Assembly (NCBI GenBank): GCA_002898275.1
Contig: BEIQ01000006.1
Location: forward strand, 1 to 64,000
From: a bacterium HR40
Lineage (GTDB): Bacteria > Pseudomonadota > Alphaproteobacteria > Geminicoccales > Geminicoccaceae
Reading direction: 5' to 3'
Length of the DNA stretch: 64,000 nt
The position numbers and the translations under genes were made by a program. Within the stretch, counting starts at the first letter, position 1. Every line of letters starts with the position of its first letter. The notes under the pieces are model-generated. The model saw only the letters and a program-made list of their open reading frames with translations, searched no databases and had not been told where the DNA came from. Positions 1 to 19,282 of the stretch are shown in pieces.

Positions 1-133
1 GCGGTCCGGGCTTGCGCGGCGACACGGGAGCGCGTAAGGAATGCGCCGGTCCGGCGGGTCGAGGCCTGTCGGGCCGGTCGCTCGTGCCGCGTCGGGTGGC
101 CGCGTGGCTCCGACCGTCGCGACGAGTGGCTGC

Positions 134-209
134 AGGAGTGTAGCTCAATTGGCAGAGCACCGGTCTCCAAAACCGGGGGTTGGGGGTTCGAGTCCCTCCA
201 CTCCTGCCA
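134..209 (+). tRNA. trnW: tRNA-Trp (anticodon CCA)
   Basis: A 76-nt cloverleaf can be drawn. The acceptor AGGAGTG pairs with CACTCCT, followed by discriminator G and an encoded CCA. The anticodon stem CCGGT/ACCGG closes the loop CTCCAAA, which gives anticodon CCA (tryptophan). The T-loop TTCGAGT is present. It lies 45 bases before secE; tRNA-Trp directly ahead of secE-nusG is a common bacterial arrangement, so it may be processed from the same transcript. The upstream 133 bases show no gene or clear promoter. Confidence 0.97.
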
Positions 210-254
210 TTCTGTTTGCGGCCGCGTGAGCGGCTTCACACTCCGGGGACAGCG

Positions 255-452
255 ATGGCCAAGACCTCTCCCGCGGCCTTTGTGCGCGAGGTCAGACAGG
301 AACTGGCGAAGGTCACTTGGCCTTCGCGCCGGGAGCTGATCTACACGACCGCGAGCGTGCTCGTGATGTCGGGATTGATGGCGATCTTTTTCTTCGTCGT
401 CGACCAGGTCATCGCCTTCGGGGTGCGCCTCGTGCTGGGGATCGGCAGCTGA
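255..452 (+). CDS. secE: Preprotein translocase subunit SecE
   Basis: This 65-residue protein is the small single-span SecE subunit, which clamps the SecY channel in the inner membrane. The N-terminal amphipathic part carries the family motif EVRQELAKVTWPSR, followed by one hydrophobic segment at about residues 30-58 (VLVMSGLMAIFFFVVDQVIA). Length is normal for non-enteric SecE. The ATG at 255 was chosen because the longer upstream reading runs through the tRNA. Its stop codon shares one base with the nusG start (TGATG), indicating translational coupling. Confidence 0.96.
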   Translation: MAKTSPAAFVREVRQELAKVTWPSRRELIYTTASVLVMSGLMAIFFFVVDQVIAFGVRLVLGIGS

Positions 453-985
453 TGGCGGAGGCCCGCTGGTATATCGTCCACGTCTATTCGGGCTTCGAGA
501 AGAAGGTCGCCGAGCAGATCCGCGAGCAGGCGGCGCAGAAGGGCTTGGCGTCTCTCGTCGAAGAGGTGCTGGTACCGACCGAGGAAGTGGTCGAGCTGCG
601 TCGCGGCCGGCGGCAGACGAGCGAACGGAAGTTCTTCCCGGGCTATGTGCTCGTGAAGATGGTGCTCAACGACGAGACCTGGTCGCTCGTCAAGAACATC
701 CCCAAGGTCACGGGTTTTCTCGGTCCCGGCGGCAAGCCGGCGCCGGTGCCCGAGGCGGAAGCCGAGCGGGTGCGGCGGCAAATGCAGCAGCGGGTGGAGC
801 AGCCGCGCCGGGCGATCGCGTTCGTGCCGGGTGACCGGGTTCGGGTCACTGACGGTCCCTTCGCCACCTTCGAAGGTGTGGTCGAGGAGGTGGACGAGGC
901 GAAGGGTCGGCTCAAGCTTTCGGTGTCGATCTTCGGTCGCGCCACCCCGGTCGAGCTCGAATATTCGCAGGTCGAGCGGGTCTGA
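452..985 (+). CDS. nusG: Transcription termination/antitermination protein NusG
   Basis: A protein of 177 residues that binds RNA polymerase, suppresses pausing and links it to Rho or to the ribosome via S10. The N-terminal NGN domain starts RWYIVHVYSGFEKKV and contains the FFPGYVLVKM core. A linker leads to a C-terminal KOW domain with VPGDRVRVTDGPFATFEG. Length matches bacterial NusG. The start overlaps the secE stop by one base. rplK follows after 60 bases that include a purine-rich ribosome-binding site (GGAGGAGAG). Confidence 0.97.
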   Translation: MAEARWYIVHVYSGFEKKVAEQIREQAAQKGLASLVEEVLVPTEEVVELRRGRRQTSERKFFPGYVLVKMVLNDETWSLVKNIPKVTGFLGPGGKPAPVPEAEAERVRRQMQQRVEQPRRAIAFVPGDRVRVTDGPFATFEGVVEEVDEAKGRLKLSVSIFGRATPVELEYSQVERV

Positions 986-1045
986 GCGCGTCGTCGAGCG
1001 GGAGCGTTCCGTGCGGAACGCGCATGGACCGCAGGAGGAGAGAGC

Positions 1046-1474
1046 ATGGCGAAGAAGGTCATCGGACAGATCCGGCTGCAGGTGCCGGCCGGCAAGGCGA
1101 CGCCGTCGCCGCCCATCGGGCCGGCGCTCGGTCAGCGCGGCCTCAACATCATGGAGTTCTGCAAGAAGTTCAACGCCGAGACGCAAGGGCTCGAGCCGGG
1201 CATGCCGATCCCGGTGGTGATCACCGCCTATTCGGATCGGACGTTCACCTTCGTGACCAAGACGCCGCCGGCGACGTGGTTGCTGCGGCGGGCGGCTGGC
1301 ATCGAGAAGGGATCGCAGACCCCAGGCAAGGCCAAGGCCGGGCGGGTGACCCTGGCCCAGTGCCGCGACATCGCGCAGCTCAAGCTCAAGGACATGAACG
1401 TCGAGGATCTCGACGCGGCGACGCGGAGCATCGTCGGCACGGCGCGGTCCATGGGTCTCGAGGTGGTGGAGTAG
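1046..1474 (+). CDS. rplK: 50S ribosomal protein L11
   Basis: 142 residues, the normal length of L11. It forms the base of the L7/L12 stalk and, with 23S rRNA, the GTPase-associated centre. The N-terminal domain has the proline-rich [17 protein letters not shown] segment, and the C-terminal RNA-binding domain begins around [23 protein letters not shown] ribosome-binding site sits just upstream. Four bases separate it from rplA, the usual pair; L1 is known in other bacteria to autoregulate this operon. Confidence 0.98.
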   Translation: MAKKVIGQIRLQVPAGKATPSPPIGPALGQRGLNIMEFCKKFNAETQGLEPGMPIPVVITAYSDRTFTFVTKTPPATWLLRRAAGIEKGSQTPGKAKAGRVTLAQCRDIAQLKLKDMNVEDLDAATRSIVGTARSMGLEVVE

Positions 1475-1478
1475 GCCG

Positions 1479-2174
1479 ATGGCGAAGAAGGGCAAGCGGC
1501 TGCGCGCGGCGCTCGCGCTCATCGACCGGACTCGCGCCTATCCGGTCGAGGAGGCCATGGAGCTGGTCAAGAAGGTGGCGACCGCCAAGTTCGACGAGAC
1601 CATCGAGCTCGCCGTCAATCTCGGTGTCGACCCGCGCCATGCCGACCAGATGGTGCGCGGGGTGGTCACCCTGCCTCACGGCACCGGCAAGACCCTGAGG
1701 GTGGCGGTGTTCGCCCGCGGCGAGAAGGCGGAGGAGGCCAGGGCCGCTGGAGCCGACATCGTCGGGGCCGAGGATCTCGCCGAGCGCATCCAGGCCGGCG
1801 AGATCGACTTCGACCGCTGCATCGCCACTCCCGACATGATGCCGATCGTCGGCCGGCTGGGACGCATCCTCGGTCCGCGCGGGCTGATGCCGAACCCCAA
1901 GCTCGGCACGGTCACCACCCAGGTCGCCGAGGCGGTCCGCGCCGCCAAGGGCGGTCAGGTGCAGTTCCGGGTCGAGAAGGCGGGGATCGTCCATGCCGGC
2001 ATCGGCAAGGCGAGCTTCGAGACGCGACAGCTCGTCGAGAACGCCAAGGCGCTGATCGATGCCCTCAACAAGGCGAAACCGAGCGGCGCCAAGGGCACCT
2101 ATCTCAAACGAGCGCATGTGTCGCCGACCATGGGGCCGGGGATCGAGGTGCAGATCCCGAGCCTCGTCCAGTAG
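1479..2174 (+). CDS. rplA: 50S ribosomal protein L1
   Basis: 231 residues, typical L1. It forms the mobile L1 stalk at the E site and usually represses its own rplK-rplA mRNA. Conserved stretches are visible: the N-terminal [24 protein letters not shown] around residues 65-76, and [14 protein letters not shown] near residues 130-143. The gene follows rplK by four bases and is followed by a 218-base leader before rplJ. Confidence 0.98.
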   Translation: MAKKGKRLRAALALIDRTRAYPVEEAMELVKKVATAKFDETIELAVNLGVDPRHADQMVRGVVTLPHGTGKTLRVAVFARGEKAEEARAAGADIVGAEDLAERIQAGEIDFDRCIATPDMMPIVGRLGRILGPRGLMPNPKLGTVTTQVAEAVRAAKGGQVQFRVEKAGIVHAGIGKASFETRQLVENAKALIDALNKAKPSGAKGTYLKRAHVSPTMGPGIEVQIPSLVQ

Positions 2175-2203
2175 CCAGGGGTCGAAAAAGCTCCAGCTGG
2201 CCC

Positions 2204-2231
2204 TTGCGGTGTCGCCGAGGTGTCCTATGTT
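2204..2231 (+). promoter_or_regulatory. Candidate promoter for rplJL-rpoBC
   Basis: TTGCGG (2204-2209), a 16-base spacer and TATGTT (2226-2231) resemble a sigma-70 promoter just behind rplA. A promoter at this place (PL10) is known in enterobacteria. The match is moderate and only sequence-based. Confidence 0.4.
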
Positions 2232-2392
2232 CGAGGTTTCCGCAGGCACGCGCGAGCTGACGCACCGGCGAGAGCGTCCGGTTGCGCGTTTGCGCGTGGG
2301 CGGGGGTGAAGACTCCCGCGCGAGGAGCGGGGATCTGCGGCAGGCGACCCGGACATCGGCCGGATGGAGCACCGGCAGTCAGGAGAGCGTTC
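2232..2392 (+). promoter_or_regulatory. Structured rplJ (L10) leader
   Basis: A 161-base untranslated stretch before rplJ where an L10-binding autoregulatory leader is expected. It holds an 8-bp stem with a GAAG tetraloop at 2300-2319 (GCGGGGGT / ACTCCCGC, one G-U pair) and further GC-rich self-complementary sequence. Known L10 leaders let the L10(L12)4 complex repress translation of the operon. Identity as an L10 leader is inferred from position plus hairpin; no consensus alignment was possible. Confidence 0.5.
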
Positions 2393-2914
2393 GTGCTACG
2401 CGCACAGAAGTCTAAGGTCGTCGAGGACCTGCACGCCGTGCTCGGCAGCACGGCCGTGGTCGTGGTGACCCACTACAAGGGGCTCGATGTCGCCGAGCTA
2501 TCGGAGCTGCGGCGGCGCCTGCGCGAGGCTGGCGGCCGTTTCAAGGTGGTGAAGAACCGTCTCGTCAAGCGGGCATTGCCGGGCACGCCCTACGAGCGGC
2601 TCGCCGATCTGTTCACCGGGCCGACGGCCATCGCTTGGGCCGACGATCCGGTGGCGGCGCCACGGGTGGTGGTGGAATTCGCGAAGAAAAACGACAAGCT
2701 CGCGATCCGCGGTGGCGGTCTCGCGGGCACACTGCTCGACGCCGAGGCGGTGCGGCAGCTCGCCGCCCTGCCTTCGCTCGACGAGCTGCGCGGCAAGCTG
2801 ATCGCGCTGTTGCAGACGCCGGCCTCCCGCCTCGTCGGCGTCCTGCGGGCGCCGGGTGGAAAGATCGCGCGGGTGCTCGCGGCGCGCGCCGAACAGCAAG
2901 GCGGACAGGAGTGA
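2393..2914 (+). CDS. rplJ: 50S ribosomal protein L10
   Basis: 173 residues; L10 anchors the L7/L12 dimers to the ribosome through its C-terminal helix. The N-terminus reads (V/M)[12 protein letters not shown], matching family starts of the form M-x-RAQK, so I chose the GTG at 2393 with AGGAG at 2381-2385 rather than the upstream ATG at 2282, which lies in the leader. Conserved [12 protein letters not shown] and [13 protein letters not shown] follow. The C-terminal alanine-rich helix (VLAARAEQQ) is the L7/L12-binding part. Confidence 0.95.
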   Translation: MLRAQKSKVVEDLHAVLGSTAVVVVTHYKGLDVAELSELRRRLREAGGRFKVVKNRLVKRALPGTPYERLADLFTGPTAIAWADDPVAAPRVVVEFAKKNDKLAIRGGGLAGTLLDAEAVRQLAALPSLDELRGKLIALLQTPASRLVGVLRAPGGKIARVLAARAEQQGGQE

Positions 2915-2972
2915 AGCCGGTCGCCACGAGCGCGGCGGCAAGGGTGCTGGTCCACGAATGGAGAGGGGTGAG

Positions 2973-3353
2973 ATGGCCAATTTGGAGCAGATCGTCGAGG
3001 AGCTTTCGCGGCTGACCGTGCTCGAGGCCGCGCAGCTGTCGAAGATGCTCGAGGAGCGTTGGGGTGTGACGGCGGCGGCGCCGGTGGCGGTGGCGGCGGT
3101 CGGCGCTCCGGCTGCGGCGGCGGCCGAGCCGGTCGAGGAGAAGACGGAGTTCGACGTCATCCTGGCCTCGGCCGGTGACAAGAAGATCAACGTCATCAAG
3201 GAAGTGCGCGCGATCACCGGGCTCGGCCTGAAGGAGGCCAAGGATCTGGTGGAGGGCGCGCCGAAGCCGGTCAAGGAAGGCGTCTCCAAGGAGGAGGCCC
3301 AGAAGATCAAGGCCCAATTGGAGGCGGCCGGCGCCACCGTGGAGATCCGGTAA
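2973..3353 (+). CDS. rplL: 50S ribosomal protein L7/L12
   Basis: 126 residues, normal for L7/L12, the multicopy stalk protein that recruits translational GTPases. It has an N-terminal dimerisation domain ([20 protein letters not shown]), an alanine/proline/valine hinge at about residues 33-52, and the C-terminal domain with [17 protein letters not shown] and [16 protein letters not shown]. The ATG at 2973 has a GAGAGGGGTGAG ribosome-binding site; longer in-frame readings overlap rplJ and are rejected. Confidence 0.98.
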   Translation: MANLEQIVEELSRLTVLEAAQLSKMLEERWGVTAAAPVAVAAVGAPAAAAAEPVEEKTEFDVILASAGDKKINVIKEVRAITGLGLKEAKDLVEGAPKPVKEGVSKEEAQKIKAQLEAAGATVEIR

Positions 3354-3379
3354 CATCCGGCGCTATCCCCGCAACGGAC

Positions 3380-3497
3380 GGCGTCTCCGGCTGCGGAGCG
3401 CCAGCGTTTCGACGGCCGACTGCCCGCGGCCGGGCGGGCGGGACGGCGGTACGTGCGGACGACAGCAGGCGACCGGGCTTTCGTGCGAAGGCCCGGT
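3380..3497 (+). promoter_or_regulatory. Hairpins in the rplL-rpoB spacer (processing/attenuation site)
   Basis: The 219-base gap between rplL and rpoB has two strong stem-loops. 3380-3402 pairs GGCG+CTCCG with CGGAG+CGCC around one bulged T. 3472-3497 is a near-perfect 12-bp stem, ACCGGGCTTTCG / CGAAGGCCCGGT, with a 2-base loop. Neither is followed by a T-run, so full intrinsic termination is unlikely. In E. coli the same gap holds a partial attenuator and an RNase III site, and a similar role is inferred here. Confidence 0.5.
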
Positions 3498-3572
3498 GCG
3501 CCCTGTCGGCATTGCCTGAGGCCGACGCGCGGCAGACCCGGTCCCGCGCCCGGTCCGGAGAGCAGACGAGCG

Positions 3573-11925
<8,353 letters not shown>

Positions 11926-11975
11926 GCGCGAGCGACAGTGGCCGGCGCCCACGCCCCGTCGGGGGCCGGGTGCCG

Positions 11976-12162
11976 GCCGCCGCGAGGCGGCAGCGTGCCC
12001 TGCCCGAGCGGTGCCGCTCCTCCCGTCCCGCGCCAATCTCGCTGCGCCCCGAGCCGCGACCCGGGAGGAACCGGGCAGGCGTCGAACGGCGCGCGAAGGT
12101 TCACCCGGTCGACGAGGGAGGTCCCGGGCCGCGCCGGTGTCGGGATTCCACAGCTCGTCGAC
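11976..12162. repeat. Inverted repeats in the rpoC-rpe convergent gap
   Basis: The 246-base gap between convergent rpoC and rpe is very GC-rich. It contains a perfect 6-bp stem with a GCGA tetraloop at 11976-11991 and a separated 9-bp inverted repeat, GTCGACGAG at 12108-12116 and CTCGTCGAC at 12154-12162. No T-run accompanies either, so they may stop transcription only with Rho, or may simply stabilise 3' ends. Confidence 0.35.
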
Positions 12163-12171
12163 GGGCCGGGG

Positions 12172-12828
12172 CTAGACCTGCCGGTCGGCGGCCCGCAGGG
12201 CCGCGATCGCTCGCTCGTAGGGCGGGCGATTGAAAATCGCCGAGCCGGCGACCAGCACGTCCGCTCCCGCCGCAACGACGAGCGGCGCCGTCTCGGGATC
12301 GATGCCGCCGTCGACCTCGAGATGGATCGGGCGCGCGCCGATCATCTGGCGCAGCCGTCGGATCTTCTCGACCACGGCGGGGATGAACTTTTGACCGCCG
12401 AAGCCGGGATTGACGCTCATCACGAGCACGAGGTCGATGCGGTCGAGCACGTATTCCACGACGCTTTCCGGCGTGTGGGGATTGAGAGAGACGCCCGCCT
12501 TGACACCGCAGGAGGCGACGAGCTGCAGGGTGCGGTCGAGGTGTTTGGTCGCCTCGGCATGGACGATGATGCGGTCGGCGCCAGCCCGGGCAAAGGCCTC
12601 CACATAGGGATCCACGGGTTCGATCATGAGGTGGGTGTCGAAGCACTTCTGCGAATAGGGACGGATCGCCTTGACGATCTGCGGCCCGAAGGTGAGATTG
12701 GGAACGAAGTGACCATCCATGACGTCGAGATGGATCCAGTCGGCGCCGGCGAGGTCGACCGCGCGTACTTCTTCGCCCAGCCGGGCGAAATCGGCCGACA
12801 GGATCGAGGGAGCGATCAACAGTCCCAT
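12172..12828 (-). CDS. rpe: Ribulose-phosphate 3-epimerase
   Basis: 218 residues, a TIM-barrel enzyme interconverting ribulose 5-phosphate and xylulose 5-phosphate in the Calvin and pentose phosphate pathways. The N-terminus [16 protein letters not shown], metal-ligand [36 protein letters not shown] and EVDGGI are all family signatures. AGGAGGAAAAGG precedes the ATG. It is the last gene on this strand of the Calvin cluster but is separated from cbbX by an intrinsic terminator, so its expression may depend on read-through. Confidence 0.96.
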   Translation of the reverse strand: MGLLIAPSILSADFARLGEEVRAVDLAGADWIHLDVMDGHFVPNLTFGPQIVKAIRPYSQKCFDTHLMIEPVDPYVEAFARAGADRIIVHAEATKHLDRTLQLVASCGVKAGVSLNPHTPESVVEYVLDRIDLVLVMSVNPGFGGQKFIPAVVEKIRRLRQMIGARPIHLEVDGGIDPETAPLVVAAGADVLVAGSAIFNRPPYERAIAALRAADRQV

Positions 12829-12865
12829 AGCCTTTTCCTCCTCGCACCTCGTCTCGGTCGGGCGG

Positions 12866-12899
12866 AAAAAGAGGGGCCATCGGGCAGAGCCCGATGGCC
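12866..12899 (-). terminator. Intrinsic terminator after the cbb operon, ahead of rpe
   Basis: On the minus strand, GGCCATCGGGC and GCCCGATGGCC form a perfect 11-bp stem with a TCT loop (12875-12899), followed by CCTCTTTTT (T-run at 12866-12870). This is a textbook Rho-independent terminator located between cbbX and rpe, 37 bases before the rpe start codon. Confidence 0.85.
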
Positions 12900-13008
12900 A
12901 AGTGTCAGTCGGGGAGGCATCGAAACCAGCCGTGTGCGGCCGGTGTCGGCCGGGGGCGGCCGGTCCGGGCGCCCCGGATCGTTCAAGCTCGGACCGGCCC
13001 CCCGACCC

Positions 13009-13046
13009 GTGTCCGCGGCGGGCGGACCCTGCCGCCTTGCGGACAC
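13009..13046 (-). repeat. Large hairpin in the cbbX 3' region
   Basis: Outer arms GTGTCCGC (13009-13016) and GCGGACAC (13039-13046) and inner arms GGCGG (13017-13021) and CCGCC (13032-13036) make a 13-bp stem with a 2-base bulge. It begins 44 bases after the cbbX stop. The rest of the 12901-13089 gap is also self-complementary and holds no gene. A role in protecting the 3' end of the cbb mRNA is inferred. Confidence 0.5.
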
Positions 13047-13089
13047 ACTCGGACCGCCCGAAGGCGGAATTCCGTTCTCAGCTGCCACC

Positions 13090-14004
13090 TCATGCTCCGG
13101 CAACCACCTCCATGCCGCCGCGGAACACCCGGCTCGCGCGGATGTCGGCAGCCGTGATGGTGACGAGATCCTCGGTCGACAGATGTCCCTTGCCGCTGTC
13201 GACGAGACGCACGGCCTGGCGCAACCGCGCCCGATCGAGGGCGTTGCGCACCGAGCGGGCGTTGGCGAACTGGGGTTGGCGCATACGGTGCTCGAGGTAT
13301 TCCCTGAACGCCGCCCGTGCTTCCTCGTCGAAGCGATAGTTCTGGCTGGCGAGCATCAGCTCGGCGATGGCCATCAGTTCCTCGAGCGTATAGTCGGGAA
13401 ACTCGAGGTGATGGCCGATACGCGAGCGGAACCCGGGGTTCGATTGGAAGAACCTCTCCATCCTGTCGCGGTAACCGGCGACGATGACCACAAGATCTTC
13501 CCGGTTATTCTCCATCACCTGGAGCAGGATCTCGATCGCCTCTTGGCCGTAGTCGCGTTCGTTCTCCGGCCGGTAGAGGTAATAGGCCTCGTCGATGAAC
13601 AGCACGCCGCCCATTGCCCGCTTGAGCACTTCCTTGGTCTTGGGCGCCGTATGGCCGATGTACTGGCCGACGAGGTCGTCGCGGGTCACCGACACGAGCT
13701 TATTGGTACGGATGTAGCCGAGGCGGTGGAGGATGTCGGCCATCCTCAGAGCCACCGTGGTCTTGCCGGTACCAGGATTGCCGGTGAAGGACATGTGCAG
13801 GGTCGGCGTGGTGGCGGCGAGCCCCTGCTCCCGCCGCAGCCGGTCGATCACCAGCAACGCCGCGATCTCGCGGATCCGGCGCTTGACCGGGGCGAGCCCG
13901 ACCAGCTCGCGGTCGAGCTGGTCGAGCACCGCCTGCACGCCCGATGCCCGCCAGACGGCATCGAGGTCCACCGGTTCCGGAAGACGGGGTGCGGCCTCGG
14001 TCAT
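13090..14004 (-). CDS. cbbX: Red-type RuBisCO activase CbbX
   Basis: 304 residues, an AAA+ ATPase that remodels inhibited red-type RuBisCO by pulling on the C-terminus of CbbL. Walker A GNPGTGKT is at residues 75-82, Walker B is [12 protein letters not shown], and the sensor/arginine region contains [15 protein letters not shown]. Length is typical. It follows cbbS by 23 bases in the red-type order cbbL-cbbS-cbbX and is the last gene before the terminator. Confidence 0.97.
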   Translation of the reverse strand: MTEAAPRLPEPVDLDAVWRASGVQAVLDQLDRELVGLAPVKRRIREIAALLVIDRLRREQGLAATTPTLHMSFTGNPGTGKTTVALRMADILHRLGYIRTNKLVSVTRDDLVGQYIGHTAPKTKEVLKRAMGGVLFIDEAYYLYRPENERDYGQEAIEILLQVMENNREDLVVIVAGYRDRMERFFQSNPGFRSRIGHHLEFPDYTLEELMAIAELMLASQNYRFDEEARAAFREYLEHRMRQPQFANARSVRNALDRARLRQAVRLVDSGKGHLSTEDLVTITAADIRASRVFRGGMEVVAGA

Positions 14005-14027
14005 CGGGTCGCTCCGCTCGCCGCCGC

Positions 14028-14444
14028 TCAGTACCGCTCACCTGCCGGCCGGTCGGCGGCGTAGGGATGAGTGGTGTAGCGGATGGTGCGCCCCTGCCAT
14101 TCCTGGCGCTCGAGGCGGTAGCCCGGCTCCTGGGGCGGTCGCTGCACGATGAAGGACAGGCGCAGCGACTCCCAGCCCTTGGAATTGTCGAAGGCGGAGA
14201 TGCGGATATAGTGCTTCGGATAGGCTTTCCGACACTGTTCGAGCTCGTACATCACGGCCGCTGGATCATCGAGGTCGAACATCGGCAATCCCCACATCTC
14301 CCAATAGGTGTTGCGAGGATGGATGTCGTCGGTGAACTCGATGTTGATGGCCCAGCCCTTCTCGTAGCAGTAGCGGACTTGGGCGGCGATTTCCTCGTCG
14401 GTGAGATCGGGCAGGAACGAGAAAGTGCCCTGGGTCACGCGCAT
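14028..14444 (-). CDS. cbbS: RuBisCO small subunit, red type
   Basis: 138 residues. The N-terminus [19 protein letters not shown] and the motif [14 protein letters not shown] are those of form IC/ID small subunits. The extended C-terminal part after about residue 108 ([17 protein letters not shown]) is the red-type hairpin that lines the central pore of the L8S8 enzyme. It lies 12 bases after cbbL. Confidence 0.97.
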   Translation of the reverse strand: MRVTQGTFSFLPDLTDEEIAAQVRYCYEKGWAINIEFTDDIHPRNTYWEMWGLPMFDLDDPAAVMYELEQCRKAYPKHYIRISAFDNSKGWESLRLSFIVQRPPQEPGYRLERQEWQGRTIRYTTHPYAADRPAGERY

Positions 14445-14456
14445 CGCTCTTCCTCC

Positions 14457-17017
<2,561 letters not shown>

Positions 17018-17034
17018 AGTCCCTCCTTCCCCGA

Positions 17035-18252
17035 TTAGGATCCGGCGATGCGGGCGGCCGCTTTCTCGAGCGCCGCAATGCCCGGCAGCACCTTGCCCTC
17101 GATGAACTCGAGGAAGGCACCGCCGGCCGTCGACACGTAGCTGAAGCGCTCCAGCACCCCCGCATGGGCGAGCGCCGCCACCGTGTCGCCACCGCCCGCA
17201 ATGGTCTCGAGTCGACCGGCAGCGGTCAGGTCGGCGGCAGCTCGCGCGACCGCCACGGTGGCACGGTCGAAGGGTCGTACCTCGAAGGCGCCGAGCGGCC
17301 CGTTCCACAAAAGCGTGCGGCAACCTTCGAGCCGCCTGCAGATGTCGGCGACGCTCTTGGGGCCGACATCGAGGATCATCTCGTCGGCGGCGACGTCGCG
17401 GACATCGCAGGTCCGGGTGTCGATATCGGCAGCGAACTGCCGGGCGACCACCGCATCCACCGGCAGCACCAGCTCGCGCCCGAGTTCGTCCGCTCGGCGC
17501 AGGATGTCCCGCGCCGTGCCGATGAGCTCGCGCTCGCACAGCGACTTGCCGACATCGATGCCCTGCGCGGCGAGGAAGGTGTTGGCCATACCGCCGCCGA
17601 CGATCAGCACGTCCACCCGCGGCAGGAGGTTCTCGAGCACCGCGAGCTTGGTCGACACCTTCGCCCCGCCGACCAGCGCCGCCGACGGCCGTCGCGCACC
17701 GCCCAGGGCCTTCTCGAGGGCGGCAAGCTCGGCGGCGAGCAGGCGTCCGGCATAGGCCGGAAGCCGCTCGGCGAGCCCGGTGATGGAAGCGTGGGCACGA
17801 TGCGATGCCGAAAAGGCGTCGTTGACATAGACCTCGCCGAGCGCGGCCAGGGCATCGGCGAACGCCGGGTCGTTTTTCTCCTCCCCCGGGTGGAAGCGGA
17901 GGTTCTCGAGCAACGCCACCCCGCCCACGGGCAGCGCCTCTACCGCCCGCTTCGCCGCTTCGCCGATGCAGTCGTCGGCGAACGCGACCTCGCGCCCCAG
18001 CACCCGTGCCAGCACCGGGACGATCGGTGCGAGCGACATCGATGGCTCGCGCCGCCCCTTGGGTCGCCCGAAGTGCGAGAGGGCGACAACGCGCCCTCCC
18101 TTGTCCGCGAGCTCGCGCAAGGTGACGGCGCCGCGCTCGATCCGCGTGGCGTCGCTGACCTCGCCGTCCTGCATCGGCACATTGAAATCGACCCGCACGA
18201 GCACCCGCTTGCCGCGCGGATCGAGTCGATCGAGGGTCAGCACCCGCGCCAT
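17035..18252 (-). CDS. pgk: Phosphoglycerate kinase
   Basis: 405 residues, phosphorylating 3-phosphoglycerate with ATP in the reductive direction. Recognisable blocks are [53 protein letters not shown] and [14 protein letters not shown], with the nucleotide loop [13 protein letters not shown]. Only one base separates it from the gap stop codon, so the two are probably translationally coupled. Confidence 0.98.
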   Translation of the reverse strand: MARVLTLDRLDPRGKRVLVRVDFNVPMQDGEVSDATRIERGAVTLRELADKGGRVVALSHFGRPKGRREPSMSLAPIVPVLARVLGREVAFADDCIGEAAKRAVEALPVGGVALLENLRFHPGEEKNDPAFADALAALGEVYVNDAFSASHRAHASITGLAERLPAYAGRLLAAELAALEKALGGARRPSAALVGGAKVSTKLAVLENLLPRVDVLIVGGGMANTFLAAQGIDVGKSLCERELIGTARDILRRADELGRELVLPVDAVVARQFAADIDTRTCDVRDVAADEMILDVGPKSVADICRRLEGCRTLLWNGPLGAFEVRPFDRATVAVARAAADLTAAGRLETIAGGGDTVAALAHAGVLERFSYVSTAGGAFLEFIEGKVLPGIAALEKAAARIAGS

Positions 18253-18253
18253 C

Positions 18254-19258
18254 TCAGGCCCCCATCATGGCGCGAGCGGTGTCGATCATGCGGTTCGAGA
18301 ATCCCCACTCGTTGTCGTACCAGGAAGCCACGCGCACGAGGCGGTTCTCGAGCACCTTGATCGACGTCAGATCGACGTTGGAGCTCGTCGCGGTATGGTT
18401 GAAGTCGATGGACACGAGGGGCTCGTCGTGGCAGGCGAGAATGCCTGCGAGCTCGCCCTTCTCCGCCTGGCGCAGGGCGGCGGCGATCTCCTCGGCATCG
18501 GTCGGCCGCGAGGGCACGAAGGTGAGATCGACCAAGCTCACGTTCGCGCAGGGGACACGGATCGCCACCCCGTCGAGTTTGCCCTTGAGCTCCGGCAACA
18601 CCAGCCCGACCGCCCGCGCCGCGCCGGTCGAGGTCGGGATCATGGAGAGGGCAGCCGCGCGCGCCCGGCGTGGGTCCTTGTGCACGACATCGAGGAGACG
18701 CTGGTCGTTGGTATAGGCGTGAATGGTCGTCATGTGTCCGCGCTCGATACCCACGACGCGGTGCAGGACGTAGGCGAGAGGAGCGAGGCAATTCGTCGTG
18801 CACGATGCGTTGGAGACGACGATGTGCTCGGGTCGCAACGCCTGGTGGTTGACGCCGTAGACCACCGTGAGGTCGACCCCGTCGGCAGGGGCCGACACCA
18901 GCACCTTGCGCGCCCCGGCCTCGAGATGCGCAGCCGCCTTGTCCCGACTCGTGAAAAGGCCTGTGCATTCCATGACGAGGTCGACGCCCAGGGCCTTCCA
19001 CGGAAGCTTCGCCGGATCGCGCTCGGCCAGCAGCCGAATGGGCCCGGTTCCGACGTCCATGGTGTCGCCATCGTGCCGCACTTCGCCGGGGAAACGGCCG
19101 TGCACGCTGTCGTACTTGAACAAGTGCACATTCATCGCCGGCGGCGCGAGATCATTGACCGCCACCACCTCGATGCCAGTCTCGCGTCGCTCGACGAGCG
19201 CGCGCAGGACATTGCGGCCGATGCGTCCGAAACCATTGATGGCAATCCGCATAGTCAT
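18254..19258 (-). CDS. gap: Glyceraldehyde-3-phosphate dehydrogenase
   Basis: 334 residues, converting 1,3-bisphosphoglycerate to glyceraldehyde 3-phosphate. The Rossmann motif [15 protein letters not shown] is at the N-terminus, and the catalytic Cys153 is in [31 protein letters not shown] closes the protein. The start at 19258 has GGAG eight bases upstream; an internal ATG two codons later is the alternative. It lies 24 bases after tkt inside the cbb operon. Confidence 0.98.
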   Translation of the reverse strand: MTMRIAINGFGRIGRNVLRALVERRETGIEVVAVNDLAPPAMNVHLFKYDSVHGRFPGEVRHDGDTMDVGTGPIRLLAERDPAKLPWKALGVDLVMECTGLFTSRDKAAAHLEAGARKVLVSAPADGVDLTVVYGVNHQALRPEHIVVSNASCTTNCLAPLAYVLHRVVGIERGHMTTIHAYTNDQRLLDVVHKDPRRARAAALSMIPTSTGAARAVGLVLPELKGKLDGVAIRVPCANVSLVDLTFVPSRPTDAEEIAAALRQAEKGELAGILACHDEPLVSIDFNHTATSSNVDLTSIKVLENRLVRVASWYDNEWGFSNRMIDTARAMMGA

Positions 19259-19282
19259 CGAAGCTGCTCCTTCGCGATCGGA

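Noticed and set aside
41-229. 62-codon frame covering tRNA-Trp
   Set aside because: It runs through the tRNA cloverleaf and has no homology or ribosome-binding site.
11938-14064. 708-codon plus-strand frame over rpe and cbbX
   Set aside because: It lies antisense to two clearly identified genes and crosses their gap, including the terminator hairpin; no recognisable domain.
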